NCBI GenBank assembly: GCA_022711175.1
Contig: JAKLFM010000015.1
Location: forward strand, 1-57,556
Length of the DNA: 57,556 nucleotides
From: Bacteroidota bacterium
Lineage (GTDB): Bacteria > Bacteroidota > Bacteroidia > Bacteroidales > UBA4417
Reading direction: 5' to 3'
Each line of letters begins with the position of its first letter. Within the stretch, counting starts at the first letter, position 1. A program made the translations under genes and the position numbers. The notes beneath the pieces are model-generated. The model did no database searches and was not told where the DNA came from. It worked only from the letters and a program-made list of their open reading frames with translations. Shown here one piece after another: positions 8,284 to 17,241 of this stretch.

Positions 8284-11226
8284 TTAAAAATACCGCTCAT
8301 CTTTCACCAGTGGCAGTTTGGCCATTTTCTCCACTTCTATGCTGGAGAAACCGAATTCTTCCACCACTTTTCCAAGAATCAGATATACACCCCTGCCTTT
8401 GAAAGGATGCTTTTTTAACGAGGGAGAGAAGTGCACGGTATCAAAAAACTCGCCTTCCGTATCGAAGAAAGTACCGAAGTTCATGATCTCGTCTTTGATG
8501 GTGCGCACATATTTTATCGTTACCAGCATCCCGACCATACGGACTTGCTTCCCAATGTTATCGTGCAGGTTACGGGCGTTGATCTCGCCACGGTATGCAG
8601 TTTGGAGTAACTGGAAATAGCTGAGTGTTACCGGGAAATCGAGTAATTCAATTTCATCAAAAGCATCTTCTTTATCGGAACGAACCAAAACGGGCAATTC
8701 GAACCGCCGTGCAGGTGTTGTAAACAATGCAGCTGTGGCTGGTGGTGGTGTATTCCTGCGAAGCAGGGTATGAACTTCCCATAGGAGTTGTTGTTTGCTT
8801 TTCCCCGTGAAGCGGAAAGCGTTAAGTCGGATAAGTATGATTGCTTGCTCAAGGCCAATAGCTACGCGGTTTGTAAAATCTTCGAGGCTTTGGAAATCGC
8901 CGCCCCGGTTGCGTTCTTCGATTATTGAATGAGCTACCTGGCTTTCGAGATTGGCAACATGTACAAATCCAAGCCATACTGTAATTCCCGTGACCGAAGT
9001 GGTGTATTGGCTGTGATTTACACAGGGCAGCTCGATTTCGGCGCCGCATCGCCGGGCTTCGTTTACATACACCCATGTGCGGTAGAAGCCGCCAAAGTTA
9101 TTAATGACGGCAACCATGAACTCAATGGGGTAGTAAGCTTTGAGGTAAAGGCTCTGGTAGCTTTCAACGGCAAAAGAAGCCGAGTGCGCTTTTGAAAAGG
9201 AGTAACCTGCAAAAGATTCTATCTGCCGCCATACCTCTTTTATTATATCTTCTGGATGCCCGCGAGTCCGGCAATTGTCGAAGAATTTATCCACGATTTT
9301 TTGAAACTCAATCCTTGACCGGTACTTGCCACTCATGGCACGGCGCAGCACATCGGCATCAGCCAGGTCCATACCGGCAAAGTGATGGCATATTTTGAGC
9401 ACATCTTCCTGGTACACCATCACGCCGTATGTTTCCCTTAGCTGCTCTCCCATAACGGGATGTATGTAACTGAATTTGTCAGGGTTGTGAAACCGCCAGA
9501 TGTACTCTTTCATCATTCCCGAACGCGCCACGCCCGGACGTATAATGCTGCTGGCAGCCACCAGCGTTATGTAATTGTCGCATTTGAGTTTGCTCAGCAA
9601 TCCGCGCATGGCCGGACTTTCGATATAAAAACAGCCAATGGTTTCGCTCACCCGCAGTTGCGATCGCACTTTTTCATCTTTTTTGAAATCCTGTACCCGG
9701 TGCACATCAACGGATATTCCCCGGTTCTGTTTGATTATGTCGGCACACTCCTTGATGTGTCCCAGCCCACGCTGGCTCAGTATGTCGAGCTTTTCGTAGC
9801 AAAGGTCTTCGGCCACATACATATCCCATTGTGTTGTGGGGAACGCCTTGGGCGGCATGTCGAGTGCTGTGTAGCAGGTTATCGGTTCTTCGGAAATGAG
9901 CACACCGCCAGCATGAATGCTGCGAATGTTAGGGAAATCGGTGAGACGAACGGCGAGGCTCCTGATGTGGTCAACAATCGGATTCTTATTGAGCGGGTTA
10001 TTGGGTTCTTCAACCAGCACATCAATTTCTTCTTTGGGCAGACCGTAAACTTTGCCAAGTTCCCGCAGTGTGGATTTGCCTTTAAAAGTGGATGTTGCGC
10101 CAAGCAGGGCAGTATGTTCGCGGCCATAACGTTTGAAGATGTAATCGAAGACTTCGTCGCGGTCTTTCCAGGAATAATCAATGTCGAAATCAGGAGGAGT
10201 GCTGCGTTTGGGATTCATGAAGCGCTCGAAGTACAGGTCAAGTTCAATGGGATCAACATCGGTGATGCGCAGGCAATAGGCCACAATGCTGTTGGCGCCG
10301 CTGCCACGTCCCACATGGTAAAAGCCGCGACTCATGGTGTACCGGATAATGTCCCAGGTGATGAGGAAATAAGCCGAGAAACCCAACCGGTCAATGATTT
10401 CAAGTTCATGCTTTACCCTGCGCAGGGCTTCTTTGTCCTTTTTGCCATAGCGGTAATACAGTCCGTCCATGGTCAGTTTTTCGAGCAACAGCCTGTCATC
10501 ATAAGCAGTTGCCGAGAACAACTTTTTGTTTTTTACTGTTTTGAAGTCGAATTCAATGGAGCATTCATCTAATAACTTGTTTGTATTGATCAGTATATCA
10601 GTGTAATAGCTATATACTTGCCGGATTTCAGCCGGCATGTGGAACATTTCGTCGGGGGCTGCCACCATTTCGGGTGTGAGCATACTGAGCACAATATTGT
10701 TGTCAATAGCGCGAAGGTTACGGTGCAGCTCGTAACCTTGCTCATTGATAAAGGTAACCGGGCACAAGGCTACAAGTTTTTCCTGCCGGTGGCGGTACTC
10801 CGACGACAGCAGCAGGCTTAACTCTGTTGGCCTGATGCCAGTGAACTCATTGTCGCGCAGAGCATTAACAGGCATTTTCCCGTAAGGGTAGATCACCACA
10901 CAATGATTAAATACAGGCGGCCGGTCGGGGAGAGGAATGGATTCGATGTTGTGCCGGCTCAGGAAATCGTTCAGCTCCCTGAAACCTGCATTATTCTTTG
11001 CGATGCCGATATACAGAAGCTTATTCTCAATCCTGAACTCAATGCCAGCCACCGGTTTAATGCCCTTTTTGCCGCACTCTTTTACAAAATCAACAATGCC
11101 CATCGTATTATTGATGTCGGTGAGTGCCAACGCATCAATTCCTTGATCTGAAGCAATCTGCACCAACCGGTCAATGGGGAGTGTGCCGTATCGGAGGCTG
11201 TAATATGAATGGCAGTTGAGGTACAT
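8284..11226 (-). CDS. DNA polymerase III alpha subunit homologue, DnaE2/ImuC-like accessory polymerase
   Basis: This 980-residue C-family polymerase is about 180 residues shorter than replicative DnaE. It has an N-terminal PHP domain, a palm with catalytic Asp346 and Asp348 (PPDFDIDYSW) and Asp481 (YEKLDILSQRGLG), a helix-hairpin-helix region and a C-terminal OB domain (last 90 residues). In the PHP domain the usual HxH opening reads N4-C5-H6, so the first metal-binding histidine is lost and PHP activity is doubtful. It follows the Y-family polymerase by 69 bases and is divergent from a LexA-like repressor. That context points to error-prone, damage-induced synthesis rather than replication. 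It lacks the extra C-terminal domain of replicative DnaE. Confidence 0.85.
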   Translation of the reverse strand: MYLNCHSYYSLRYGTLPIDRLVQIASDQGIDALALTDINNTMGIVDFVKECGKKGIKPVAGIEFRIENKLLYIGIAKNNAGFRELNDFLSRHNIESIPLPDRPPVFNHCVVIYPYGKMPVNALRDNEFTGIRPTELSLLLSSEYRHRQEKLVALCPVTFINEQGYELHRNLRAIDNNIVLSMLTPEMVAAPDEMFHMPAEIRQVYSYYTDILINTNKLLDECSIEFDFKTVKNKKLFSATAYDDRLLLEKLTMDGLYYRYGKKDKEALRRVKHELEIIDRLGFSAYFLITWDIIRYTMSRGFYHVGRGSGANSIVAYCLRITDVDPIELDLYFERFMNPKRSTPPDFDIDYSWKDRDEVFDYIFKRYGREHTALLGATSTFKGKSTLRELGKVYGLPKEEIDVLVEEPNNPLNKNPIVDHIRSLAVRLTDFPNIRSIHAGGVLISEEPITCYTALDMPPKAFPTTQWDMYVAEDLCYEKLDILSQRGLGHIKECADIIKQNRGISVDVHRVQDFKKDEKVRSQLRVSETIGCFYIESPAMRGLLSKLKCDNYITLVAASSIIRPGVARSGMMKEYIWRFHNPDKFSYIHPVMGEQLRETYGVMVYQEDVLKICHHFAGMDLADADVLRRAMSGKYRSRIEFQKIVDKFFDNCRTRGHPEDIIKEVWRQIESFAGYSFSKAHSASFAVESYQSLYLKAYYPIEFMVAVINNFGGFYRTWVYVNEARRCGAEIELPCVNHSQYTTSVTGITVWLGFVHVANLESQVAHSIIEERNRGGDFQSLEDFTNRVAIGLEQAIILIRLNAFRFTGKSKQQLLWEVHTLLRRNTPPPATAALFTTPARRFELPVLVRSDKEDAFDEIELLDFPVTLSYFQLLQTAYRGEINARNLHDNIGKQVRMVGMLVTIKYVRTIKDEIMNFGTFFDTEGEFFDTVHFSPSLKKHPFKGRGVYLILGKVVEEFGFSSIEVEKMAKLPLVKDERYF

Positions 11227-11295
11227 GGTACAGTGCCTGTATTCAGTGCTTGGTTTTCAATGCTGCTCCTTACTCTTGCTCTTTACTCCTGCAAT

Positions 11296-12471
11296 CTACT
11301 CTTCTTCGTCACCTTCATCCATATTAATCCCCACGGCTCTCACCACTGCTTTACGCCCGTAGCGCAGGCGCATGCGGTCAACGGCCTGGTACAGGTTGAT
11401 GAGTTCGGGCGTGTCGTCGAACATATCTATTTGCTGAGTTCCGGTGATGAGGTGGCTGAAACGCACGCCGATAAGCCTTATAAGCATACGGCGCTGGTAA
11501 ACCTTGCGGAAAAGCTCCCTGGTAACAGGTATGAGCACATGGTCGAACGAAGTGTAGGGAATGCGCATCTGCATGGTGTGGGTGTCGAAGTTGGAATAGC
11601 GGATTTTCACCGTTACGCATGAGGTGAGTTTTTGCTTTTTGCGAAGCGAAAAGGCGATTTTCTCCACCATTTTCACCAGCAGGTCGTTGATCATGTGGAT
11701 ATCGATGGTATCCTGGTCGAAAGTGGTTTCGGTGCTGATACTTTTGCGTTCGGAGTATGGGATTACAGGGGTAGGATCAATCCCGTTGGCTTTTTTCCAG
11801 ATCACCAGGCCGTTGACGCCCAGCACTTTTTCAACCATTTCGGGCGGTACACGGCTCAGTGTATCAATGGTAGCAATGCCCATGGAGCGCAGCAGCCGGA
11901 AGGTTTTGTCGCCGATGCCGGGTATTTTGCTGATTGAAAGCGGTGCCAGGAAGGGAATGACGCGGCTTTGGGGGATTTCGAGTTCGCCATTGGGCTTGGC
12001 CTGGCCGGTGGCGATTTTGCAAACGGTTTTGTTTACCGAAAGGCCGAACGAAATAGGGAGCCCTGTTTCGCTGATGATGCTTTGCCGCAATTCGTGCGTC
12101 CATTTCATGCAGCCGAAAAAGCGGTCCATACCGGTAATGTCGAGGTAATGCTCGTCGATACTGGCTTTTTCGTACACGGGCGCACGTTCGGCTATGATGG
12201 AAGTTACCGTATCGGAGTAACGGGTGTATTGTTCCATGTCGCCGCGTATTACAATGGCGTCGGGGCAAAGGATGCGTGCCATTTTCATAGGCATGGCCGA
12301 ATGCACGCCGTAATGCCGCGCTTCGTAGCTGCAGCCTGCCACCACGCTGCGATCGGAAAAACCGCCTACAATCACCGGTTTGCCGATAAGGCCCGGGTTC
12401 GTCAGCCTTTCCACCGATACAAAAAATGTATCGAGGTCGAAATGTACAATGGTGCTTGACGATGGTAACAT
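11296..12471 (-). CDS. Y-family DNA polymerase (DinB/Pol IV-like)
   Basis: This 391-residue translesion polymerase has palm motifs VHFDLDTFFVSVE (D12) and SIDEHYLD (D106, E107) giving the complete metal-binding triad. An HhH motif ISKIPGIGDKTFRLLRSMG lies near 180, and a little-finger domain follows. Because the catalytic acids are intact it should be an active polymerase, unlike ImuB of proteobacterial mutasomes. The C-terminal ~25 residues (EEGDEEE) are acidic; a clear QxxLF-type clamp motif is not obvious, though QIDMFDD near 360 could serve as one. It is the first gene of a two-gene unit with the DnaE-like polymerase. Confidence 0.88.
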   Translation of the reverse strand: MLPSSSTIVHFDLDTFFVSVERLTNPGLIGKPVIVGGFSDRSVVAGCSYEARHYGVHSAMPMKMARILCPDAIVIRGDMEQYTRYSDTVTSIIAERAPVYEKASIDEHYLDITGMDRFFGCMKWTHELRQSIISETGLPISFGLSVNKTVCKIATGQAKPNGELEIPQSRVIPFLAPLSISKIPGIGDKTFRLLRSMGIATIDTLSRVPPEMVEKVLGVNGLVIWKKANGIDPTPVIPYSERKSISTETTFDQDTIDIHMINDLLVKMVEKIAFSLRKKQKLTSCVTVKIRYSNFDTHTMQMRIPYTSFDHVLIPVTRELFRKVYQRRMLIRLIGVRFSHLITGTQQIDMFDDTPELINLYQAVDRMRLRYGRKAVVRAVGINMDEGDEEE

Positions 12472-12549
12472 GGTTCATTGCGTTGTTTCCCGCAAAAGGT
12501 GCAGATGTTTTTTATGGATGATCTGCGCAATCAGCGGGAGCCTTTTATT

Positions 12550-12569
12550 GATTTTTTTTAAAAAAAATC
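12550..12569. other. Perfect 20-bp A/T palindrome in the divergent polymerase/repressor region
   Basis: GATTTTTTTTAAAAAAAATC reads the same on both strands. It lies between the Y-family polymerase start (12471) and the repressor promoter (-7 box at 12601). It could be an UP-element-like or bent A-tract sequence. As RNA it would form a stem with no loop, so terminator function is unlikely. Confidence 0.5.
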
Positions 12570-12600
12570 TCCATTTTGTCTAACTGCCTCAAAATCGTAT

Positions 12601-12608
12601 TATCTTTG
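12601..12608 (+). promoter_or_regulatory. Candidate -7 element of the XRE-S24 repressor gene
   Basis: TATCTTTG matches TAnnTTTG perfectly. A TTTG at 12575-12578 could be the -33 element, with a slightly long spacer of 22. The first operator palindrome begins on the last base of this box. Confidence 0.6.
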
Positions 12609-12645
12609 ATTAGAATTTAATCAAAAATCCGATTACAATTTAATC
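12608..12645. promoter_or_regulatory. Two tandem palindromic operators for the LexA-like repressor
   Basis: GATTAGAATTTAATC (12608-12622) and GATTACAATTTAATC (12631-12645) differ at one central base. Each has GATTA/TAATC arms around a 5-base centre. They start 23 bp apart, about two helical turns, and cover the region just downstream of the repressor -7 box and before its ATG at 12668. This is the geometry of autorepression by a dimeric helix-turn-helix protein with possible cooperativity. Binding is inferred. Confidence 0.65.
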
Positions 12646-12667
12646 AAAATATTAATACTTACGACCA

Positions 12668-13498
12668 ATGATTGAAAATTTTTTCGGACAGAACATAAAA
12701 TTGCTGCGCAAAAGGCGTGGGCGCACGCAGGACGATGTTGCTACAGCGCTCGATATGAAACGCCCGACGCTGAGCGGTTACGAAAACGGCGTAGCCGAAC
12801 CGGGGATAGAAGTGCTGATGGCTTTCTCCGGTTATTTTAACATTTCGGTAGATACTTTATTAAAACAGGAACTCTCGGCGTTGACTGAGAGCCAGTTATC
12901 GCAACTGGAACGGGGACTTGATGTATTCGTGAAAGGAAGCGCGCTGCGTGTGCTGGCAACAACGGTTGACAGTTCGAACCGCGAAAACATTGAACTTGTG
13001 CCACATAAGGCTTCGGCAGGTTACCGCACCGGTTTTGCCGATCCAGAGTTTATCCGTATGTTGCCGACGTTCCAGCTGCCCTTCCTGTCGGCCGAACGCA
13101 AATACCGTATGTTCCAGATCAGCGGTGATTCCATGCTCCCTATTCCCGATAAATCATGGATCACGGGCGAATTTATACAGGATTGGCAGAACCTGCGAAA
13201 TGGCATGGCATATATCATCCTCACCATTGATGACGGCATTATGTTTAAAGTGGTCGAAAACTACATCGAAACCGAAGGCAGGCTTAAGCTACATTCATTA
13301 AATCCTTTGTATGAGCCTTACTTTGTTAATGTGAAAGATATTCGCGAAATATGGCGATTCGTGCATTATATAAGCGCTGAACTTCCCGAACCGAATCTGC
13401 CAAAGAATGAATTTGCCAGCTCACTCGCATCGCTCAAAAAGGAAGTAGCCGATATTAAAGCGCAAATAAAACAGGGAAAGTTGTTTGAGGATTCATAA
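12668..13498 (+). CDS. XRE-family repressor with S24 (LexA-like) autopeptidase domain
   Basis: This 276-residue protein has an N-terminal XRE helix-turn-helix (about 5-65, RTQDDVATALDMKRPTLSGYENG). A linker bears an Ala-Gly pair at 117-118 (KASAGYRTG). The S24 domain has Ser155 (ISGDSM) and Lys194 (GIMFKVV) as the probable catalytic dyad. A short coiled coil closes the C-terminus (LASLKKEVADIKAQIKQ). The layout is that of phage CI/LexA-type repressors that cleave themselves on RecA filaments. It is divergent from the two polymerases and has two palindromes on its own promoter, so it probably controls itself and the cassette. A phage origin is possible, but no other phage genes are nearby. Confidence 0.85.
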   Translation: MIENFFGQNIKLLRKRRGRTQDDVATALDMKRPTLSGYENGVAEPGIEVLMAFSGYFNISVDTLLKQELSALTESQLSQLERGLDVFVKGSALRVLATTVDSSNRENIELVPHKASAGYRTGFADPEFIRMLPTFQLPFLSAERKYRMFQISGDSMLPIPDKSWITGEFIQDWQNLRNGMAYIILTIDDGIMFKVVENYIETEGRLKLHSLNPLYEPYFVNVKDIREIWRFVHYISAELPEPNLPKNEFASSLASLKKEVADIKAQIKQGKLFEDS

Positions 13499-13585
13499 TG
13501 TAATGGTGGTTTCATTCAAGGAAATAGAGATGTTTTTATTTCTCACGATTAATATATTTTGATATCTTTTAAGATAGATATGTAT

Positions 13586-13593
13586 TATATTTG
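13586..13593 (+). promoter_or_regulatory. Candidate -7 element upstream of the secreted protein at 13672
   Basis: TATATTTG fits TAnnTTTG, with a TTTG 24 bases upstream (13558-13561) as a poorly spaced -33. It leaves a 5' leader of about 70 bases. Confidence 0.45.
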
Positions 13594-13671
13594 TATATCA
13601 ATACTAGCCGTTCCATATTTCAATGGCTATAGGTATCATAAGGTATGTAAAATAATTAAAATCAATAAGTT

Positions 13672-14631
13672 ATGAAAAAACCATTACTTGTTGCCCTGTT
13701 TGTCACATTCACATTGGTGAGTTCCTCCCAATCAATGCTTTTTTACAATTTCCGGAATACACTTGATGAAACTAATGGGAAAGGACCAACGTTGAAAGTG
13801 CTTGGTAATGAGGGTGTTTATGTGACTGACACCCTTAGTGAAATCGGTGGAAGCGATAAAACGGTTTACCGCTTTGAAAAGAATAATGGATTCCAGTTTG
13901 ATAATAAAGAAGCCGGAGGTTTTATTGGAGAATCCTATACGATTGAGTTATATTTTGTATTCGATGAACTTACAAGTTGGAAGCGGGTTGCTGACTGGAA
14001 GAAAAGGAAGAGTGACAATGGCGCCTATGTTTATTATGGCCAGCTTAACTTCTATCCCGAAATATACAGCGGTACGGCTCCTGTATTTGAAGGTGAATAT
14101 ACCTATTATGTGATCACGCGTGATGGTTTATCCGATGTTACAAAAGTATATACTGATGCCGAAGTGATGATTGAATTTACTGATTCTTATGATTATGCTG
14201 TAATTGATGCCGACAGCGTTTTAAACTTTTTTTATGATGATCTTGTTGTTCCAAACGAAGCATCATCCGGGGCTGTGGCTATGTTGAAACTTTATAATTA
14301 TGTACTCGACTCAGCTACTATAAAAGACAACTGGGACGATATAGGCGGAACCGTTTTTGGCATTAACGAAAACAAATTGTCAATGGTGCCTGTCAGAGTT
14401 TTCCCGAATCCTGCAACTGATAATATCACAGTCGATCTGGCAAACATGGGCAATAAGGAAGATATTGAAATCAATGTGCTCAATAATGCCGGTACACAAC
14501 TCTTTGCCACAAGAATCAACCGGGGGAACAAAACATACTCAATCCCGCTTAAGGGGTTCGCAAGTGGATTGTACCTGGTTAGAATAAATACCCCTTCAAG
14601 CTATACAAACGCTAAGTTTATTGTGAGATAG
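13672..14631 (+). CDS. T9SS-secreted protein, probably with a LamG/concanavalin-like domain
   Basis: This 319-residue protein has a signal peptide (MKKPLLVALFVTFTLVSSSQS). A central region of about 200 residues contains patterns seen in LamG-type jelly rolls: a FRNTLDETNGKGP opening, GGFIGESYTIELYFVF, and a late AMLKLYNYVL strand. The C-terminal sorting domain is at about 240-319 (VRVFPNPATDNITVDL to GLYLVRI). It would be exported across the outer membrane and could bind glycans or adhere. It is convergent with the GH31 gene 20 bases away. The LamG assignment is pattern-based and moderate; the secretion signal is firm. Confidence 0.72.
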   Translation: MKKPLLVALFVTFTLVSSSQSMLFYNFRNTLDETNGKGPTLKVLGNEGVYVTDTLSEIGGSDKTVYRFEKNNGFQFDNKEAGGFIGESYTIELYFVFDELTSWKRVADWKKRKSDNGAYVYYGQLNFYPEIYSGTAPVFEGEYTYYVITRDGLSDVTKVYTDAEVMIEFTDSYDYAVIDADSVLNFFYDDLVVPNEASSGAVAMLKLYNYVLDSATIKDNWDDIGGTVFGINENKLSMVPVRVFPNPATDNITVDLANMGNKEDIEINVLNNAGTQLFATRINRGNKTYSIPLKGFASGLYLVRINTPSSYTNAKFIVR

Positions 14632-14651
14632 GCTCCTGTCTCTCTTTCGGC

Positions 14652-17105
14652 TCACCAGGAGAGAATGTTACCAGCATCGGGTTTATTGATCATTATCTGC
14701 CTGACCGTTTGCCGGTATTTCGTGTTGGCAATATACAGAGGATCATTTTCGGTTAATGATGTGATTAAATCAATGTCCTGTGCTGTCGATCTTGCTTCAA
14801 TGCCGTTTAGTTTGAAATTCTCAGTATCGAATCCGTGCAACACCAGCATTATTTTTGTGAACTTGCTTGTGTAGTTTCCCAAAGGTTTTTCGATGATGAT
14901 CTGATGTTTTCCCGGATTGAAACTGAACTTTTGCGTAATGAATTTCCCGCTCTCATTTTCAAATGATACGCCATCATCTTCATAATACACAAATTCTCCC
15001 GGTTCATTTCCGGCATATATATGCAGAAATAGTGTATCGGATGGCTGCTCGGATGTACTCTGGATAAGGCTCTGCATCGGTACGAAACTGCCGCCTTTAA
15101 CAAATACGGGCAGTTTATCAAGCGGGCATTCAACCGAAACTTCCTGTCGCCCCTCGTACTGTTTACCGGTATAAAAGTCGTACCAGTTACCTTGCGGCAG
15201 GTACACTTTTGTCAAATCCTTTGTGCTTTCGACCGGTGCGACCAATAATGAAGGCCCAAACATGAACTGGTTCTGATAGACATAGTGCCAGGTTTTATCA
15301 TCAAAAGTATTTGTTATGGACAGTGATCGGTTTACCGGAATTCCTTTTCCATGTGTTTCGTAAAATGCCGAATACAGGTAAGGTAAAAGCTTGTACCGCA
15401 GCGAAATGTAATTGCGCGAAATGGTTTCAACTTCTGCTCCGTACGACCATGGTTCAGACATATTGTAGTCAACATGTTTATGAACCCTGAAAAATGGTGT
15501 AAAGGCTCCGATACTTATCCAACGGGCAAACAATGAGCGGCTGGCATCACCGTTCATAAATCCGCCGACATCGGTTCCGCAGAAAGGCATACCTGTGATT
15601 CCCAGCGAATTAACAAGCCGGCAGCCAAGCAGCATGTGTTCCTCGCTGGTTGCATTATCGCCTGTCCAGATGGCTGTGTACCTTTGTGCTCCTGCGAAAG
15701 CGGCGCGGGTAAGAACAAGCGGACGTTTATTCATCAATTGCCGCACTCCTTCATACGTGCTACGAGCCATAAGCATTCCATAAACGTTTTTTCCTTCGCG
15801 GTATGAGGCGCCTCTTCCTTCCCAGTTAAAACGTACAATCGACGATGTTTTGCCGGCGCCCCACGAAGCAATCTCGTTCATATCGTTCCAAAATCCTGTA
15901 ATTCCGATTCTAACATCGTCGTTAAACTTATCGCCCCACCATTTTCTTGCTTCGGGCATGGTGTAATCAGTGAAGTTGCACCACCCTGGCCAAACCTGCG
16001 CTGTATAGTTGGTTCCGTCAGGATACTTCAGAAACATGTTCTTTTGGATACCGTCTTCGTAAGGTGCATATCCTTTTTCGACCTTGATACCAGGGTCAAT
16101 GATAACAGCGGTATGAATCCCCATATCCCTGAGATTGCTCACCATGCCGGAGGGATTCGGGAATCGTTCGGGATGCCATGTAAATACCTTATATGCATCC
16201 ATATAATGTATGTCGAGGTAAAGCACGTCGAGCGGAATCTTTTTATTGCGGAAAGTGCGGGCAATATCCATCACCTGTGCTTCAGGGTAGTAACTCCACC
16301 GGCTTTGCTGGAATCCTAATCCCCACAAGGGTGGCATAGGTGCCCTGCCGGTCAGGTAGGTGTAGTTTTCAATAATCCTGGCAACAGAATTACCACCTAT
16401 ATAATAATAGTCCATTTCACCGGCATCAGCTCCAAAGGATGAATAACGGTCGTTTGAAGCACCGAAATTAAAGTAACTTTTATGCGTGTTGTCAAAATAA
16501 ATACCATATGCAACATTATGATGAATGCCGATATAGAAGGGGAACGAAGCATATATGGGATCATGGTTTACGTTATAGCCTGGAACATCGGAATTCCAGT
16601 TCGTATATCCTTCACCACGCCGGTCAAGGTTGCCGGTTTTTTCGCCAAGGCCGATGAATTTCTCGCCTTCCTGCAGTCTTTTAAACGTAGTGACTTCCTC
16701 GCCAACCCAAGTCGTTCCGAAAGTATCATCTTCGTTAATCACTGTTTTGCCGTCATGCGAAATGAGCTTAAACCTCACAGGATCAGTGTTTACCTGAAGC
16801 CGTAACGAATCGGTTATTACCAATACCTGCCCCTCGGTTTCCAGTATATTTACCTTACAATCAACAGGCTTACCAACAACCGCATACGAAAAATCTGCAG
16901 CTGGGGTTTTCTTACTGATGCTGATGCGAAAAATTTCCGGAGAATAAACAATGACCCGGGCAACGCCATTGGTGGTTTCGAGCGTGAGGGAATTTTTACC
17001 TTTAGTGAGTTTCTTCAACTCTCCCAGGCTGTTATCGGGGTATTGCTGTGCATTGGTTACGGTAGCCATAATACAGAATGTAACAATGAGAATGAGCTTT
17101 TTCAT
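14652..17105 (-). CDS. GH31 family alpha-glycosidase
   Basis: This 817-residue exported enzyme has a signal peptide (MKKLILIVTFCIMATVTNAQ), an N-terminal beta-sandwich, a (beta/alpha)8 barrel and a C-terminal DUF5110-type beta domain. The nucleophile is Asp408 in GFWNDMNE and the acid/base is probably Asp483 in WTGDNATS. The substrate-pocket stretch WGLGFQQSRWSYY is typical. GH31 members hydrolyse alpha-glucosides or alpha-xylosides; the exact specificity cannot be read here. It should be periplasmic. It is transcribed away from the S9 peptidase and may belong to the nearby glycan locus, although an alpha-enzyme does not fit a pure beta-glucan. A TTATTTTG near 17124-17131 could be its -7 element. 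Confidence 0.9.
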   Translation of the reverse strand: MKKLILIVTFCIMATVTNAQQYPDNSLGELKKLTKGKNSLTLETTNGVARVIVYSPEIFRISISKKTPAADFSYAVVGKPVDCKVNILETEGQVLVITDSLRLQVNTDPVRFKLISHDGKTVINEDDTFGTTWVGEEVTTFKRLQEGEKFIGLGEKTGNLDRRGEGYTNWNSDVPGYNVNHDPIYASFPFYIGIHHNVAYGIYFDNTHKSYFNFGASNDRYSSFGADAGEMDYYYIGGNSVARIIENYTYLTGRAPMPPLWGLGFQQSRWSYYPEAQVMDIARTFRNKKIPLDVLYLDIHYMDAYKVFTWHPERFPNPSGMVSNLRDMGIHTAVIIDPGIKVEKGYAPYEDGIQKNMFLKYPDGTNYTAQVWPGWCNFTDYTMPEARKWWGDKFNDDVRIGITGFWNDMNEIASWGAGKTSSIVRFNWEGRGASYREGKNVYGMLMARSTYEGVRQLMNKRPLVLTRAAFAGAQRYTAIWTGDNATSEEHMLLGCRLVNSLGITGMPFCGTDVGGFMNGDASRSLFARWISIGAFTPFFRVHKHVDYNMSEPWSYGAEVETISRNYISLRYKLLPYLYSAFYETHGKGIPVNRSLSITNTFDDKTWHYVYQNQFMFGPSLLVAPVESTKDLTKVYLPQGNWYDFYTGKQYEGRQEVSVECPLDKLPVFVKGGSFVPMQSLIQSTSEQPSDTLFLHIYAGNEPGEFVYYEDDGVSFENESGKFITQKFSFNPGKHQIIIEKPLGNYTSKFTKIMLVLHGFDTENFKLNGIEARSTAQDIDLITSLTENDPLYIANTKYRQTVRQIMINKPDAGNILSW

Positions 17106-17208
17106 AGTTCCTGATATTCATTGCAAAATAACGAAATATGGGAACAATATCCACAGTTGCGATATCACTGAATGAAAATGAAGTTGTCGCCTGCATATGC
17201 ATTTTTCC

Positions 17209-17216
17209 TATCTTTC
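17209..17216 (+). promoter_or_regulatory. Candidate -7 element of the S9 peptidase gene
   Basis: TATCTTTC matches seven of eight positions of TAnnTTTG, with a TTG at 17184-17186. If real, it places the transcript start after 17197 and supports the ATG at 17242 as the start codon. Confidence 0.4.
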
Positions 17217-17241
17217 AAGCCTGAACCTAAAGTCTTATGTT

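Noticed and set aside
9460..10572. A 370-codon open frame on the plus strand
   Set aside because: It lies fully opposite the DnaE-like gene, whose polymerase motifs are unmistakable. The opposite frame has no signal, family pattern or start context and is a by-product of codon bias.
11864..12478. A 204-codon open frame on the minus strand overlapping the Y-family polymerase
   Set aside because: It is a different frame of the same region, very rich in His, Arg and Cys with no recognisable pattern, and the polymerase frame has all catalytic motifs.
12668..13498. Remnant prophage marked by its CI-like repressor
   Set aside because: No phage structural, integrase or lysis genes are nearby. The divergent polymerases give a better explanation as an SOS-like cassette.
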